From Streptomyces sp. ISL-98 (lineage in GTDB: Bacteria; Actinomycetota; Actinomycetes; Streptomycetales; Streptomycetaceae): DNA of 39,230 nt. The stretch is taken from NCBI RefSeq assembly GCF_018614055.1, contig NZ_JAGGPB010000072.1:1-39230 (forward strand), written 5' to 3'. Below, in pieces: positions 15,550-23,942 of the stretch. The notes beneath the pieces are model-generated. The model was not told the origin of the DNA, ran no database searches, and saw nothing but the letters and a program-made list of their open reading frames with translations. Numbering within the stretch: position 1 is the first letter of the stretch; every line of letters starts with the position of its first letter. A program made the position numbers and the translations under genes.

Positions 15550-15809
15550 GCCTGACCCTGCGACCCGACGTCTGCGCGACGGACACAGCGGACGGCATGG
15601 TGGTGCTCGACGAGGTCACCGGCCGGTACTGGCAGCTCAACCGCACTGCGGCGCTCGTCCTGCGCAGCCTCATCGACGGCGCCGAGCCACTGGACACGGC
15701 CCGCGCACTGTGCGACGCCTACCCCCGGCTCACCGCCGAGCGCGCCGGCGCCGACACGGCCTCGATCACGCGCGCGCTGATCGAGGCCCGGCTGGTGGTG
15801 CCCGTATGA
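15546..15809 (+). CDS. Lasso RRE protein (B1, PqqD-like)
   Basis: An 87-residue RiPP recognition element. It binds the precursor leader and hands it to the protease. The PqqD-type winged fold is recognisable from SLTLRPDVCATDTADGMVVL, DEVTGRYWQLNRTAALVLRS and LIEARLVVPV. The GTG start at 15546 overlaps the cyclase stop (GTGA), indicating translational coupling, and its own stop overlaps the protease ATG in the same way. Confidence 0.9.
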   Translation: MSLTLRPDVCATDTADGMVVLDEVTGRYWQLNRTAALVLRSLIDGAEPLDTARALCDAYPRLTAERAGADTASITRALIEARLVVPV

Positions 15810-16252
15810 GCCAGTCGATGGTGCCCGCCGCCCGCAGCCGCCTGCCCCTGCGCCGCCGTCCCGCTGCCCTCCTCGCCACGGCCGCCGCCCGGCTGATCGT
15901 CGCGTTCAAGCCGCACCGCATCCGCCGCGTCCTGTCCGTGGTCCGGCGCGGGGCCGCCCCCGCCACCACCCGGCAGGCGCTCGCTGCCCGCGAGGCTGTC
16001 GTCGCGGTCAGCGCGCGTTGCGCCGGGGAGGGCTGCCTCCAGCGTTCCGTGGCCACCGCGCTGCTGTGCCGGATGCGCGGGGTGTGGCCGGACTGGTGCA
16101 CAGGAGTGCGCACGGCGCCGTTCCGCGCGCACGCCTGGGTGGAGGTCGACGGCCTCCCGGTGGGCGAACCGCACCGGCCGGGGGAGTACCAGCGCATGAT
16201 GGTGGTGCCGGCCGCCCTGCCGGAGAAGCGGCTGCCGGAAAAGCAGCCCTGA
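15806..16252 (+). CDS. Lasso leader peptidase (B2, transglutaminase-like)
   Basis: A 148-residue cysteine protease that removes the leader so that the new N-terminal Gly can be cyclised. The active site is visible: Cys77 in GEGCLQRSVATALLCRM, and His109 with Asp115 in FRAHAWVEVDG. Length and motifs match actinobacterial split B2 proteins. The basic N-terminal 50 residues include a hydrophobic stretch (ALLATAAARLIVAF). The ATG overlaps the B1 stop (ATGA). It is the last gene of the operon. Confidence 0.92.
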   Translation: MSQSMVPAARSRLPLRRRPAALLATAAARLIVAFKPHRIRRVLSVVRRGAAPATTRQALAAREAVVAVSARCAGEGCLQRSVATALLCRMRGVWPDWCTGVRTAPFRAHAWVEVDGLPVGEPHRPGEYQRMMVVPAALPEKRLPEKQP

Positions 16253-16260
16253 GGCCCGGC

Positions 16261-16283
16261 GGGCCCCGGACGTAAAGGGGCCC
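16261..16283. terminator. Terminator between lasso operon and convergent ABC gene
   Basis: GGGCCCC (16261-16267), nine bases, GGGGCCC (16277-16283): a perfect 7-bp stem placed ten bases past the protease stop and 22 bp from the end of the opposing gene. It can serve both directions. Confidence 0.6.
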
Positions 16284-16305
16284 TCGGCGGCAAAGGGGCG
16301 GGCGG

Positions 16306-16890
16306 TCACCGGTCCTGGGCGAGGCGGTAGAGCTCGGCGAAGAGTCCGTCGCGTGCCATCAGCGTCCGGAAGTCGCCCTCTTCACGGACGCGACCCCGGT
16401 CGAGGACGACGGTGCGGTCCGCGATCCGGGCGTTCTCCAGGCCCTGGGTGACGAAGACGGCGGTCTTGCCCGCGGCGAGCTCCTTGAAACGGCGGATCAC
16501 CAGGTACTCGGCGCGGGGTTCCATCGCGGAGGTGGGTTCGTCCAGCATGAGCATCACGGCATCACGGCATCACGGCATCACGGCATCACGGCAGAAGGCG
16601 CGCGCGACGGCGATCCGTTGCCACTGCCCGCCGGACAGGTCGGTGCCGCCCCAGTGGGAGCCCGCGACCAGCGTGTCCAGGCCGTGCGGGACGTGCGCGA
16701 CGACACTGTCCGCGCCGGCCGCCCGCGCGGCGTCCAGGAGGAGGGTGTCGTTCTCGGAGCGGGGCTGGCCGAGATGGATGTTGGCGCGCAGGTCCATCGG
16801 CCAGCGGGTGTAGTCGTGGGGCACCAGACCGACCTTCGCCCACACGGTGTGCGGGTCGGCCTCGGGTACCGGCTGTTCTGCCATGCCTAA
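16306..16890 (-). pseudogene. ABC transporter ATPase remnant (lasso D-like), truncated and interrupted by an octamer repeat
   Basis: Read leftwards it shows HTVWAKVGLVPHDYTRWPMD with the Q-loop (His replaces Gln), LRANIHLGQP, the signature LSGGQWQRIAVARAFCRDA, then after the repeat LMLDEPTSAMEPRAEYLVI (Walker B) and AVFVTQGLENARIADRTVVL (H-loop region, Gln in place of His). The Walker A motif and the whole membrane domain are absent upstream, so this is about the last 190 residues of an exporter. Five copies of an 8-bp unit at 16553-16592 put a TGA between signature and Walker B. The exporter type is that found with lasso clusters and related Streptomyces exporters, so it may once have supplied peptide export and immunity. 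Confidence 0.8.
16553..16592. repeat. Five tandem copies of the octamer ATCACGGC
   Basis: Five exact 8-bp units fill 16553-16592. On the coding (minus) strand the unit is GCCGTGAT. With two units the ABC frame reads FCRDAVMLMLDEP without interruption. The three extra units add 24 bases, keep the frame, but include a TGA at 16570-16572. Three or four units would also contain a stop. Confidence 0.92.
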
Positions 16891-17262
16891 TCCGTAGGTA
16901 GGGACGTTCCGTAGGAGCGGGTGCTTCTCGGGATGTTCGAGTACCAGTTTGTGACGCCAGGGGCAGCCGGGCCGGTCAGGCCTCAACGTAGACCGGGTGC
17001 GCGGTCCTGGTGCTCAGGGTGGTGGCGGTCGCGTGGGCGCCGAACGGATGCCTATGCCATACCGGGCCTTGATGCCTAGCCGTAGATCGAGCACGGTTCG
17101 GCGCCTTCGGGGCCGCCACCACTGTCAACACCTCGCGCCTACGGCTTGACGAGTTAACAACGTTAGGTGTCTATGGCGGGTCAGGGGCTCGGCCCAGATG
17201 ATCCCCGGCTGGCCCTACTCCTTCATTGCGGCCAGCGAATGTCCGAAAGCATTGCAGGTTAG
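16891..17262. other. Gap between ABC remnant and GntR gene
   Basis: No gene is seen. The imperfect dyad TTAAC-AAC-GTTAG at 17154-17166 is the only A/T-rich element and resembles operators of TetR-type regulators. The gene it once served appears to be lost. Confidence 0.35.
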
Positions 17263-18072
17263 TCAGCGAGGCGACGCTGGGGAGAACTCGTACTGCAACT
17301 CGAAAAGATGAGCCGCTTCCACCGCGTCGGTCACGGTCACGGGCCGGCCCCCAATGCTGTACGCCACACGGAAAGTGCGCAGCAGCGGCACTGTTTCGGG
17401 CAGCCGCAGAATGGTGTTCTGCTCCTGTGTCGGGACCTGGGCGGTGAGCGAGTCCATGCACCGCAGGGCGGGGTAGCCGAGGTGGGTGAGAAGTGAGGGA
17501 ATGCCACCGCGGATGAGGCGGTGACCGGTGATCAGGGTCCCGGCGACTATGTCGTACGGAAAGTAAACCTTGATCAGGGCTGCCGGTTCCCCGTCGAAGG
17601 TCAGCAAGAGATGACGCAGGACGGCTGGTTGTCCAGCGGTCATATGGAGGGCTTTGACGATCCGGGCCGGAAGTTCGGGCAGGATCTCGACCTCCAAGAG
17701 GGTGAAGCGGGCATCGATCCCACGTCTGCGAAGCTCGACTATCCACGGGAAAGGCTCACTGGGGCCGGTAAGCGACATTCCCTGGGCGGGGCGCATGGTT
17801 TGTCGGCGGTGGCCCATCACCACCACTTCGCCGTCGGCGTGCGGCTCGGTGAGATGTTCGTCCTGCAGGGTGCGCAAAGCCCGGTGAACTGTCGTGTCGT
17901 CGGCGCCCAAGCGTTGGGTGAGGTCAGCGTGGCGCAGTACGGTACCGGGAGGGACGGCGCCGGACAGGATCTCTTCGCGCAAATCGGCGGTGATGCGTTC
18001 GTGCATCGGGCGCTGGTCAGGGGTCACGGGCGGACCTGCTGCCAGGTCCACCGCCTCATGGGCCGTCGTCAT
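17263..18072 (-). CDS. GntR family regulator, HutC/UTRA type
   Basis: A 269-residue transcription regulator. The N-terminal winged helix is at about 22-85 (ITADLREEILSGAVPPGTVL, HADLTQRLGADDTTVHRALR, TLQDEHL). The UTRA effector domain follows from about 110 (WIVELRRRGIDARFTLLEVE through RTFRVAYSIGGRPVTVTDAV) and normally binds a small metabolite such as a sugar phosphate or amino acid derivative. Residues 1-20 are an unusual extension. No transporter or catabolic gene is next to it, so its targets are unknown and it may be a free-standing regulator. Confidence 0.9.
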   Translation of the reverse strand: MTTAHEAVDLAAGPPVTPDQRPMHERITADLREEILSGAVPPGTVLRHADLTQRLGADDTTVHRALRTLQDEHLTEPHADGEVVVMGHRRQTMRPAQGMSLTGPSEPFPWIVELRRRGIDARFTLLEVEILPELPARIVKALHMTAGQPAVLRHLLLTFDGEPAALIKVYFPYDIVAGTLITGHRLIRGGIPSLLTHLGYPALRCMDSLTAQVPTQEQNTILRLPETVPLLRTFRVAYSIGGRPVTVTDAVEAAHLFELQYEFSPASPR

Positions 18073-18170
18073 GCTGAGTCTCCCGCCTCACATTAGGGTC
18101 AACGGACCTCTGTTATCGCGGGACTTGGCATTGCGCGGCTAGGGCGCCCTTTCGGCCACGGACCGAGCGG

Positions 18171-18647
18171 TCACGTGTCTGCCTGGCGTCGGGGCGGCCG
18201 GATCCTCGGCAGGCCGAAGCCCGCCATCCGCTTCTCCTCGTAGGAGAGGAAGCCCAACTGCCGGTAGAAGGCGTGGCTCCGCTTCCCCTCCGGTGTCGAT
18301 TCATGGTCGGTGGACAGCAGGAAGAAGCGGCAGTGCGCGTATCGCCCCATCAGGCGTTCGAGCAATGCCCGGCCGATGCCCTGCCGGTGGAACTTCGGGT
18401 TCACCAGCAGATCCTGCACGTAGCAGATGCTCTCGTCATCGGAGACCGTCCTGGCCAGCCCGAGGAGTGCGCCTGACCCATCGCGGGCGGTGATGACCAG
18501 GTGCGAGTTCGCCAGGCCACGGCAGAGCTTGTCGACGTCGCGGGTGTAGCCGTTCCACCCGACTGAGTCGTAGAGCTTGGAAATCTCCTTCGGGTCGAAC
18601 GCGGCTTCTTCCGTAAGAACCACGCCGGACTCTCTCATCCCACTCAT
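18171..18647 (-). CDS. GNAT family N-acetyltransferase
   Basis: A 158-residue acetyltransferase. The ATG at 18645-18647 is chosen because AGGGGTGAGG lies just upstream. The acetyl-CoA binding motif A is clear: VQDLLVNPKFHRQGIGRALLERL (the R/Q-x-x-G-x-G/A loop is HRQGIGRA). The C-terminal SHAFYRQLGFLSYEEKRMAG is the usual GNAT strand-turn. The N-terminal YDSVGWNGYTRD motif is typical of a broad subgroup of small-molecule or protein acetylators related to YhbS/ElaA. Substrate unknown. Confidence 0.9.
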   Translation of the reverse strand: MSGMRESGVVLTEEAAFDPKEISKLYDSVGWNGYTRDVDKLCRGLANSHLVITARDGSGALLGLARTVSDDESICYVQDLLVNPKFHRQGIGRALLERLMGRYAHCRFFLLSTDHESTPEGKRSHAFYRQLGFLSYEEKRMAGFGLPRIRPPRRQADT

Positions 18648-18830
18648 CCACCTCACCCCTGCTCGACGTGGAGGGACCAGCCCTCGTTGCCTGCGCTTCC
18701 CCACTCAGGCGGCCGGCTAGGTTCCGTCCTGCCGATCAAGGTTGGTTCGCGTTGCCGGTCACGCGCATTCGCCCCGTGGCCATGGTTCCCTGTTCGTCGG
18801 CAGTCCGGTCCACCTGGCAGGATCGTGCTC

Positions 18831-19303
18831 ATGGGCACGGACATACATGGGTTCATCGAGGTCAGAAACAGCCACATCGACACCTCCGAACCCGACGACG
18901 AGCTCTTCCTCCGCTGGTACCCGGCCATGGCCCTGGAGCATGTCTATGACGACCGGTCATACGATGCATTCGGCTGCCTCTTCGGCGTCCGGAACCGGGC
19001 CTTCGAGCCCCTTGCAGCGCAGCGGGGCTACCCGCAGGACGCTTCCCGAGCTGCCGTACGAGCCTTCCAGGAGGAATTCGGGACGCCCACAGCCCTTCCT
19101 GGATCAGTTGGGCCGAGTTGGAGGCGACGGACTGGGACGAACTGGAACGACTGAGCACACAGCGGCCCCCGTGCGAGGATCGGCTCACCCGGCGACAGAC
19201 GGTGCGGGACGAGGACTGGGGCGACGTCTGGACAGTGAGGCGCACCCTCGCCAAGCGCCACGGGGCCGAGAACCTCCGCCTCGTCGTCTGGTTCGACAAC
19301 TAG
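18831..19303 (+). pseudogene. Conserved hypothetical protein (MGTDIHGFIE family), frameshifted
   Basis: About 157 residues from ATG 18831. The start MGTDIHGFIEVRNS and the motif YDAFGCLFGVRNRAFEPLAA mark a conserved actinobacterial family without known role. After AFQEEFG the frame is lost. Adding one G to the run at 19080-19082 restores DAHSPSWISWAELEATDWDE and a good C-terminus, VRRTLAKRHGAENLRLVVWF, up to the stop at 19301-19303. Both parts have strong coding bias. Confidence 0.75.
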
Positions 19304-19343
19304 GACTTGTCCGGCCGATCATGCTGCTGGTTAGGGTGCGAGC

Positions 19344-19607
19344 GTGTCGAAGACGAGCGTTAGCAACCAGACCGGCAGCAGGCTCTGCCTGTGGGTCGAG
19401 CCATGGGGAACCGATCACTGGATGCGTCCGGGTGAGGAGTTCACCGTGGTGACGGAGACGGAGCCGGAGGAGTCGCCGTTCAACGTGGTCGTGCACGATC
19501 AGGGCATCACTGTGTGGGTGAACTCGGGGAACGACGCCGAAGTCTTCGACAAGCACGGGAGCCCGGTCGCTTGCGGTCATCAGCGGCCGGCCGAGGATGG
19601 TTCCTGA
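19344..19607 (+). CDS. Small conserved hypothetical protein
   Basis: An 87-residue soluble protein starting at GTG 19344. The sequence (SRLCLWVEPWGTDHWMRPGE, EFTVVTETEPEESPFNVVVH, GITVWVNSGNDAEVFDKHG) suggests an all-beta fold, and similar small proteins recur in Streptomyces genomes. No function can be assigned. It is followed directly by transposase remnants. Confidence 0.7.
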   Translation: MSKTSVSNQTGSRLCLWVEPWGTDHWMRPGEEFTVVTETEPEESPFNVVVHDQGITVWVNSGNDAEVFDKHGSPVACGHQRPAEDGS

Positions 19608-19612
19608 GGCCG

Positions 19613-19805
19613 TCAAGTCCGGAGCCAGATGGAGAGGGCTGCCGCTGTCGCGGTACCGAGGAAGACATAGCCGCGTTTGTCGTAGCGAGTGGCGACGGCC
19701 CGAGACTGCTTCAGGCGGTTGTTCGCCCGTTCGAGGTGTTGCGTTTCTTGTACCGCTCTTCGTTGAATCCCGGTGGCCGCCCGCCGTGTGAGCCCTTGCG
19801 CAGGC
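19613..19805 (-). pseudogene. IS5-family transposase C-terminal fragment
   Basis: Two frames together give RKGSHGGRPPGFNEERYKKR NT and then ERANNRLKQSRAVATRYDKR, GYVFLGTATAAALSIWLRT, stop. GGRPPGF and NRLKQxRAxATRYDK are the standard end of IS427-type transposases, and the Glu is the last of the DDE triad. A frameshift near 19735 separates the pieces. Confidence 0.75.
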
Positions 19806-20017
19806 CCGATCGAGTCGAGCTTCTCCACCGTCAAGCTCCGCACCAAGGTCACCCGCGGCGCCCGGCCGCAGCCCTCGCGATGGTGTTCAAGCTCGTCGAG
19901 TCCGCCCAGGCCCGCTGGCGCGCGGTCACCGGCGCTCACCTCGTCGCCCTGGTCCGCGCGGGCGCCAAGTTCGAAAACGGCGTCCTGGTCGAGCGCGCAG
20001 AGTCCGCCACTGCCTGA
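19790..20017 (+). pseudogene. IS256-family transposase C-terminal fragment
   Basis: Opens with PIESSFSTVKLRTKVTRG in one frame and continues in another as LAMVFKLVESAQARWRAVTG, AHLVALVRAGAKFENGVLVE, ending at 20017. IESxFxTVRxRTKVTKG is the hallmark end of IS256/MutA-type transposases. It abuts the IS5 fragment head-on, so one element probably inserted beside or into the other before both decayed. Confidence 0.75.
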
Positions 20018-20094
20018 TCATGCGTCACCCGAACCACATCTCTTGATAATTGCTCGTCAGCCCGGAGCTCTGCGCCGCATGGGACATGCGCCCA

Positions 20095-20391
20095 CTACTC
20101 GGTCACGACATTGAAGGCCGGGTAAATCCTGGGCTGGAAATCTGGCATTCCGACCTCTTGCGCAAACGGCACCAGGATCTCCGCGAACCGCTGCCACGCC
20201 TCCTCGGACTCCCAGACATCCACCACGAACCAGCCGTTCTCGCCAGGCCCGGCGACGTGCGCGATGACGCCGGGCACCGGCCAGTCCGAGCGGCCCTTGA
20301 CCAGTCCGCGCCCACCGGTCACCTTGTTGGCGACCTGCTCATACTGATCCTGAGTGGCTCCGGTCATGTTCAGCTCTACGATGATCGCCAT
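20095..20391 (-). CDS. Hypothetical protein, ABM/dimeric alpha-beta barrel-like
   Basis: A 98-residue protein starting at ATG 20389-20391 behind GGAGCC. MAIIVELNMTGATQDQYEQV, VIAHVAGPGENGWFVVDVWE and EEAWQRFAEILVPFAQEVGM form the beta-alpha-beta pattern of small dimeric ferredoxin-like proteins related to monooxygenase or EthD-type families. Such proteins are usually minor oxygenases, isomerases or have no known activity. No operon partner. Confidence 0.8.
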   Translation of the reverse strand: MAIIVELNMTGATQDQYEQVANKVTGGRGLVKGRSDWPVPGVIAHVAGPGENGWFVVDVWESEEAWQRFAEILVPFAQEVGMPDFQPRIYPAFNVVTE

Positions 20392-20496
20392 AGCGGCTCC
20401 GTCCATTGTCGGCACCTTGTCGTCCCCAGTTGACCAGCGGAAGGTGCGCTCCGCACGGGAAGGTCGTCCCTATGGGTGACGGACGCGAGCGCCTAG

Positions 20497-20739
20497 GTGT
20501 TGTGGGCATGGGCGTTGCTGACGCGGGTGCGCCACAACGGCGGCAAGCTGCTCTGGAAAGTCGGCTGGCCCATGCGCTGGGCGTACGAGGGCGTGATCTT
20601 CGAGCCGTCCGGCTTTGACCACTCCTCGGCCGCGGCGGGGTGCTGTGCCGGTGCTCTTCGCACGCGACTGCATCCTTTGGAGTACTGCGTTTTCGGCCCT
20701 GTGGAGGACGATCCTGTGGCGCCGCCGCGAGAGGGTTGA
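20497..20739 (+). CDS. Hypothetical protein
   Basis: An 80-residue open frame from GTG 20497, rich in Trp and ending VFGPVEDDPVAPPREG. No family is recognised. In its favour are GC-rich third positions and its placement three bases before the next small gene, with which it may be co-transcribed. Against it is the lack of a good Shine-Dalgarno sequence. Confidence 0.4.
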   Translation: MLWAWALLTRVRHNGGKLLWKVGWPMRWAYEGVIFEPSGFDHSSAAAGCCAGALRTRLHPLEYCVFGPVEDDPVAPPREG

Positions 20740-20742
20740 TCC

Positions 20743-20970
20743 GTGCGAACAACCATCGGATACACCGTCGAAAGCATCGGCTACGTCGTAGGAGCCCAGG
20801 GGCTTGTCAGCTTCGCTTCGCAGACCCTCTTCGGCACGGAGTGGGGCTGGATGCACAAGGTCGTCGACCTTCCGTCCATCGCTTACCTCGGCATCGTCGC
20901 CGTGGGGCTGGCGCTCATCGTCGGCGGGGTGAAGACGCGGAAGACGCCCCAGGATCAGAAGGTCGCCTGA
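20743..20970 (+). CDS. Small membrane protein
   Basis: A 75-residue protein, GTG 20743 behind GAGAGGG. Two hydrophobic segments are visible, a weak one at about 5-25 (IGYTVESIGYVVGAQGLVSF) and a strong one at 45-62 (IAYLGIVAVGLALIVGGV), followed by a basic cytoplasmic tail KTRKTPQDQK. Similar short proteins are found across Streptomyces. The role is unknown. Confidence 0.65.
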   Translation: MRTTIGYTVESIGYVVGAQGLVSFASQTLFGTEWGWMHKVVDLPSIAYLGIVAVGLALIVGGVKTRKTPQDQKVA

Positions 20971-20989
20971 CCGGCGGGCCTTTCAGCCC

Positions 20990-21215
20990 GCGAGTCCCAT
21001 TTCCGTGTCGTAGCGGTCGAAGCCCGCAGGCCGCCCGCCGCGTGACCCGCGCTACGGCGGGCGGCCTTGTGGCCGCTCTTCTCCGGAATCACGTGCCGGA
21101 TCCCGCGACGCCGCAGGTACTTGCGGATTTTGCCGTTGCTGTACGCCTTCTCGGCCGCGACGCTGTCCGGCTGCCGCGTGGGGCGCCCCGACCCCAGCCG
21201 TGGGACATGGACGAA
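20990..21215 (-). pseudogene. Second IS5-family transposase fragment
   Basis: GRPTRQPDSVAAEKAYSNGK, then IRKYLRRRGIRHVIPEKSGH KAARR, and after a frameshift SRGGRPAGFDRYD. This is the stretch between the second Asp and final Glu of an IS427-type transposase. Both ends are missing. It does not overlap the segment kept at 19613-19805, so the two could be parts of one ancient element split by later events. Confidence 0.7.
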
Positions 21216-21899
21216 GCCACCGCGTCAATCATCAACCGAGACCGGGCAGCACACGCAGCGCCTGATCGGTCCAAATCTTCTTCTTCTACTTCAAGGGCGC
21301 GCCTGCGACCCGCCGGGCTGCGGCCTGTCGGCCGGTCCCGGCGGGCGGCAACCGCCCGGGTCCCAAATGCGGCATGAACACGCGTCAGAGGTCCGATCCG
21401 CCGTCGAGGGCGGGGCGTTGTGGCTTGGGGTCGACGGCCTCCGAGGCTTTAGGCAACCACACGGGGCGAGCCTCTAAGAACAGGGGCCACTGGGTCACAT
21501 TGCGGGCAGATGTGAAGCCTGCCCGAGTGGCTGGCAAGGGTACGGCCCCCTGTTCTCTCGCCCCATGGCAGCTCCCGCCCAAAGCCTCTGCGGCCGGCGA
21601 CGTGGCTGGCGCCCGAACCCTGCCTGTTCACCCTCACCCAGCCGACACCGGCCACCCCAGAGACCGACTCAAGCTGAAATCAGCCGAAGCCCCACAGCAC
21701 ACCCACTCAGTGCAATACGCCTGGGGCATCACTGGCCCGCACGGACAGCGCTCGGTCTCGTTCTGCCAGGAGGTCGGCCTGGAAGGATCGGCGTCCGTCG
21801 GTTAGCAGGCACGGGCACCTGACACCGGAAGTCCGGGCCAAGTTGCGCGATCGCACAGGCCGTCTTCGAGTCCGAACCGTCACACGGCATCATGCAGGC
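21216..21899. other. Gap without a recognisable gene
   Basis: Several open frames exist on both strands but none has a credible start, ribosome site or family motif. It is most likely insertion-sequence debris continuing from the fragment at 20990-21215. Confidence 0.4.
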
Positions 21900-22211
21900 A
21901 TGATCACCATTCATCTGAAGTACGAGGTCGACGCCGACAAGCTTGAGGACTTCGAAGAATACGGTCGCCGCTGGGTCCGGCTCGTCAACCGCTTCGGCGG
22001 GACGCACCACGGCTACTTCCTGCCCAGTGAGGGCGACAGCGACATCGCCTACGCCCTCTTCTCCTTTCCCAGCCTGGCCGCGTACGAGCAGTGCCGCACG
22101 GACAGCATGTCCGACGCGGAGTGCCAGGAAGCGTTCGAACTGGCTCGTGACACCCGCTGCATCAAGCGGTACGAGCGCCGCTTCCTCCGGCCGCTCGACG
22201 GCCTGTCCTAG
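21900..22211 (+). CDS. NIPSNAP family protein
   Basis: A 103-residue dimeric alpha-beta barrel protein starting at ATG 21900. MITIHLKYEVDADKLEDFEE, FGGTHHGYFLPSEGDSDIAY, and YEQCRTDSMSDAECQEAFEL are the family's signature segments, ending RYERRFLRP. NIPSNAP proteins in bacteria have no settled function. The gene is convergent with the LysR gene, overlapping its end by four bases. Confidence 0.88.
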   Translation: MITIHLKYEVDADKLEDFEEYGRRWVRLVNRFGGTHHGYFLPSEGDSDIAYALFSFPSLAAYEQCRTDSMSDAECQEAFELARDTRCIKRYERRFLRPLDGLS

Positions 22212-23125
22212 GCCGCCGGGAGGTGCGTGGTGCGATCCTGCCGCGCGGCTGTGCGCAGCGCTGCGATGACGGCCGTGGTCGTCGGGTTCGCGGTCTCGGT
22301 GTGACGCGTCGCGGCGAACAGCAGGCGCAGGATCGGGCGATCCTCGATGGGCGCCGTGCGGATTCCTGGTGTGGCCGGGTCGATGGCCGTCCGGGGGACA
22401 AGCGCGGTGGCGAGGCCGGCTCGTGCGAGGGCGAGCTGGGCGACGATGTCGGCGGTGATGTAGCGCGTCGTGGGTGTGAAGCCGGCCTGGTGGCAGGCGT
22501 GCAGGATGGCCTGTCCGCAGTCGGTGGTCGGCGGCGGCAGGGCGAGGCTGTGCGTGGCCAGTTCCCGCAGGGCGACGGGCCGCTCGTCGGCTTGGTCGGC
22601 CGCGGTGACGACGAGCAGCGGATCGTCGAGCAGCGGGGAGACCGCGATGCCCCGGGGTGTCGCATCGGGCAGGTGGTGATACCGCTGCCCCAGCACGACA
22701 TCGACGGTGCCGAGCGTGAGTTCCCGCAGTTGCGCCTGGTCGGTGAGAAGACAGGTCACGGTGAGCTGGGGGTGGTGCGAGCCCAGTGCGGTCAGTGCAG
22801 GGGCCACGATCCGGGCGACGGTCGACGGCAGCGCGGCGAGGGTGGCGGTGGCGCCGACCGTGCCCTTGACCGCCGCGACGGCGCTCTCGGCCTCCTGCAC
22901 GGCGGCGAGGATCCGGTCGGCGTGCTCGATGAGCACCCGGCCCGCCTCCGTCAGTGCCACGGTTCTCCCGTCGGGGCGCAGCAGATCGACTCCCACGTCG
23001 CGCCGCAGCGCGGACAGCTGCTGGGACACGGCACCGGCTGACAGCGCCAGTGACTGGGCGGCCGCGGCGATGGAGCCGCGGGCGACGACGGTCTTGAGCA
23101 TGTGCAGACGGCGGATATCCAGCAT
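22208..23125 (-). CDS. LysR family transcriptional regulator
   Basis: A 305-residue regulator with the N-terminal winged helix LDIRRLHMLKTVVARGSIAA, AAQSLALSAGAVSQQLSALR and the linker helix, followed by a periplasmic-binding-protein-like effector domain (about 90-290, for example VDVVLGQRYHHLP and ALARAGLATALVPRTAID). The start is ATG 23123-23125. It is divergent from the SCO6745-like gene, so the 60-bp A/T-rich interval, with AATC-GATA-GATT (23127-23138) and GGGTTTC/GAAATACCC (23146-23165), is probably its operator. Confidence 0.93.
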   Translation of the reverse strand: MLDIRRLHMLKTVVARGSIAAAAQSLALSAGAVSQQLSALRRDVGVDLLRPDGRTVALTEAGRVLIEHADRILAAVQEAESAVAAVKGTVGATATLAALPSTVARIVAPALTALGSHHPQLTVTCLLTDQAQLRELTLGTVDVVLGQRYHHLPDATPRGIAVSPLLDDPLLVVTAADQADERPVALRELATHSLALPPPTTDCGQAILHACHQAGFTPTTRYITADIVAQLALARAGLATALVPRTAIDPATPGIRTAPIEDRPILRLLFAATRHTETANPTTTAVIAALRTAARQDRTTHLPAA

Positions 23126-23186
23126 GAATCGATAGATTACCTAAAGGGTTTCATTAGAAATACCCCTCTTGACCTATTGAGTCTTG

Positions 23187-23942
23187 GTGAGCGACCTTCG
23201 GCGCATGGAAATCTTCGACTGCATCGCCGCGGTTGCCCGGCCCATCCACGATTTCGGTGACGAGTTCATGTCCGACGAGGCGACCGCCGCCGTGGGTCTG
23301 CGTGCCGGGTTTCCACCAGGGCGCGGCTTCTACTGCCGCGGCCGGTTCGGGGTGCTCGGCGAGGCATCGGTCTCGGTGGTCCAAGCGGTGCAGGGCTTCC
23401 TCGGCCCCAATCTGGTTACCGCGGGCTGGCTGGCGGGACGGTCCGTGATGCCGGCGGGGGAAGCCGCCGCCTGCTATGCGCAGGCCGTCCGGAAGTGGGG
23501 GCGTGCCAATATCCCCGCCGACGTCGACGTGGAGAACTTCAACCGCTTGGCACAGCAGCTGATCGACGCCGCTGACGCCGACGCACTGCCTCTGTTTGCC
23601 GGCTGGCGCGCGCAACCCTGCCCCGCCGACGACCTGGTCGGTGCGGCTATGCAGCGCATACACGTACTGCGGGAACACCGTGGCGCCTGCCATCTGTCGG
23701 CGGTGCGCCTGTGCGGGCTGAGCGCCCGAGCGGCAATGGTCATCAACCTGGGCGTCGAGCAGGCGACCCACTACGGCTGGCAAGAGCCACATCCCGCCGT
23801 GGCAACCCTGATCCCCCGATGGCGGCGTGCCGAGCAACTCACCGACGAGCTGCAGGCGCCGCTCTACGCCGCACTGGCTGACCGGCCACGTACCGAATTC
23901 GCCCAACTCGTCAACGCGTTGACCGACTCCCTGGCCCCGTGA
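23187..23942 (+). CDS. SCO6745-family (helix-turn-helix-like) protein
   Basis: About 251 residues from GTG 23187; ATG 23205 is an equally possible start, as neither has a Shine-Dalgarno sequence. The pattern IAAVARPIHDFGDEFMSDEA, AGFPPGRGFYCRGRFGVLGE and the later helical blocks match the SCO6745 family of actinobacterial proteins, annotated as helix-turn-helix-like but of unproven role. Divergence from LysR suggests that it is the LysR target. Confidence 0.8.
   Translation: MSDLRRMEIFDCIAAVARPIHDFGDEFMSDEATAAVGLRAGFPPGRGFYCRGRFGVLGEASVSVVQAVQGFLGPNLVTAGWLAGRSVMPAGEAAACYAQAVRKWGRANIPADVDVENFNRLAQQLIDAADADALPLFAGWRAQPCPADDLVGAAMQRIHVLREHRGACHLSAVRLCGLSARAAMVINLGVEQATHYGWQEPHPAVATLIPRWRRAEQLTDELQAPLYAALADRPRTEFAQLVNALTDSLAP

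Noticed and set aside
16553..16592. CRISPR-like or minisatellite array
   Set aside because: The units are 8 bp with no spacers and lie inside an ABC transporter frame, so simple slippage is the better explanation.
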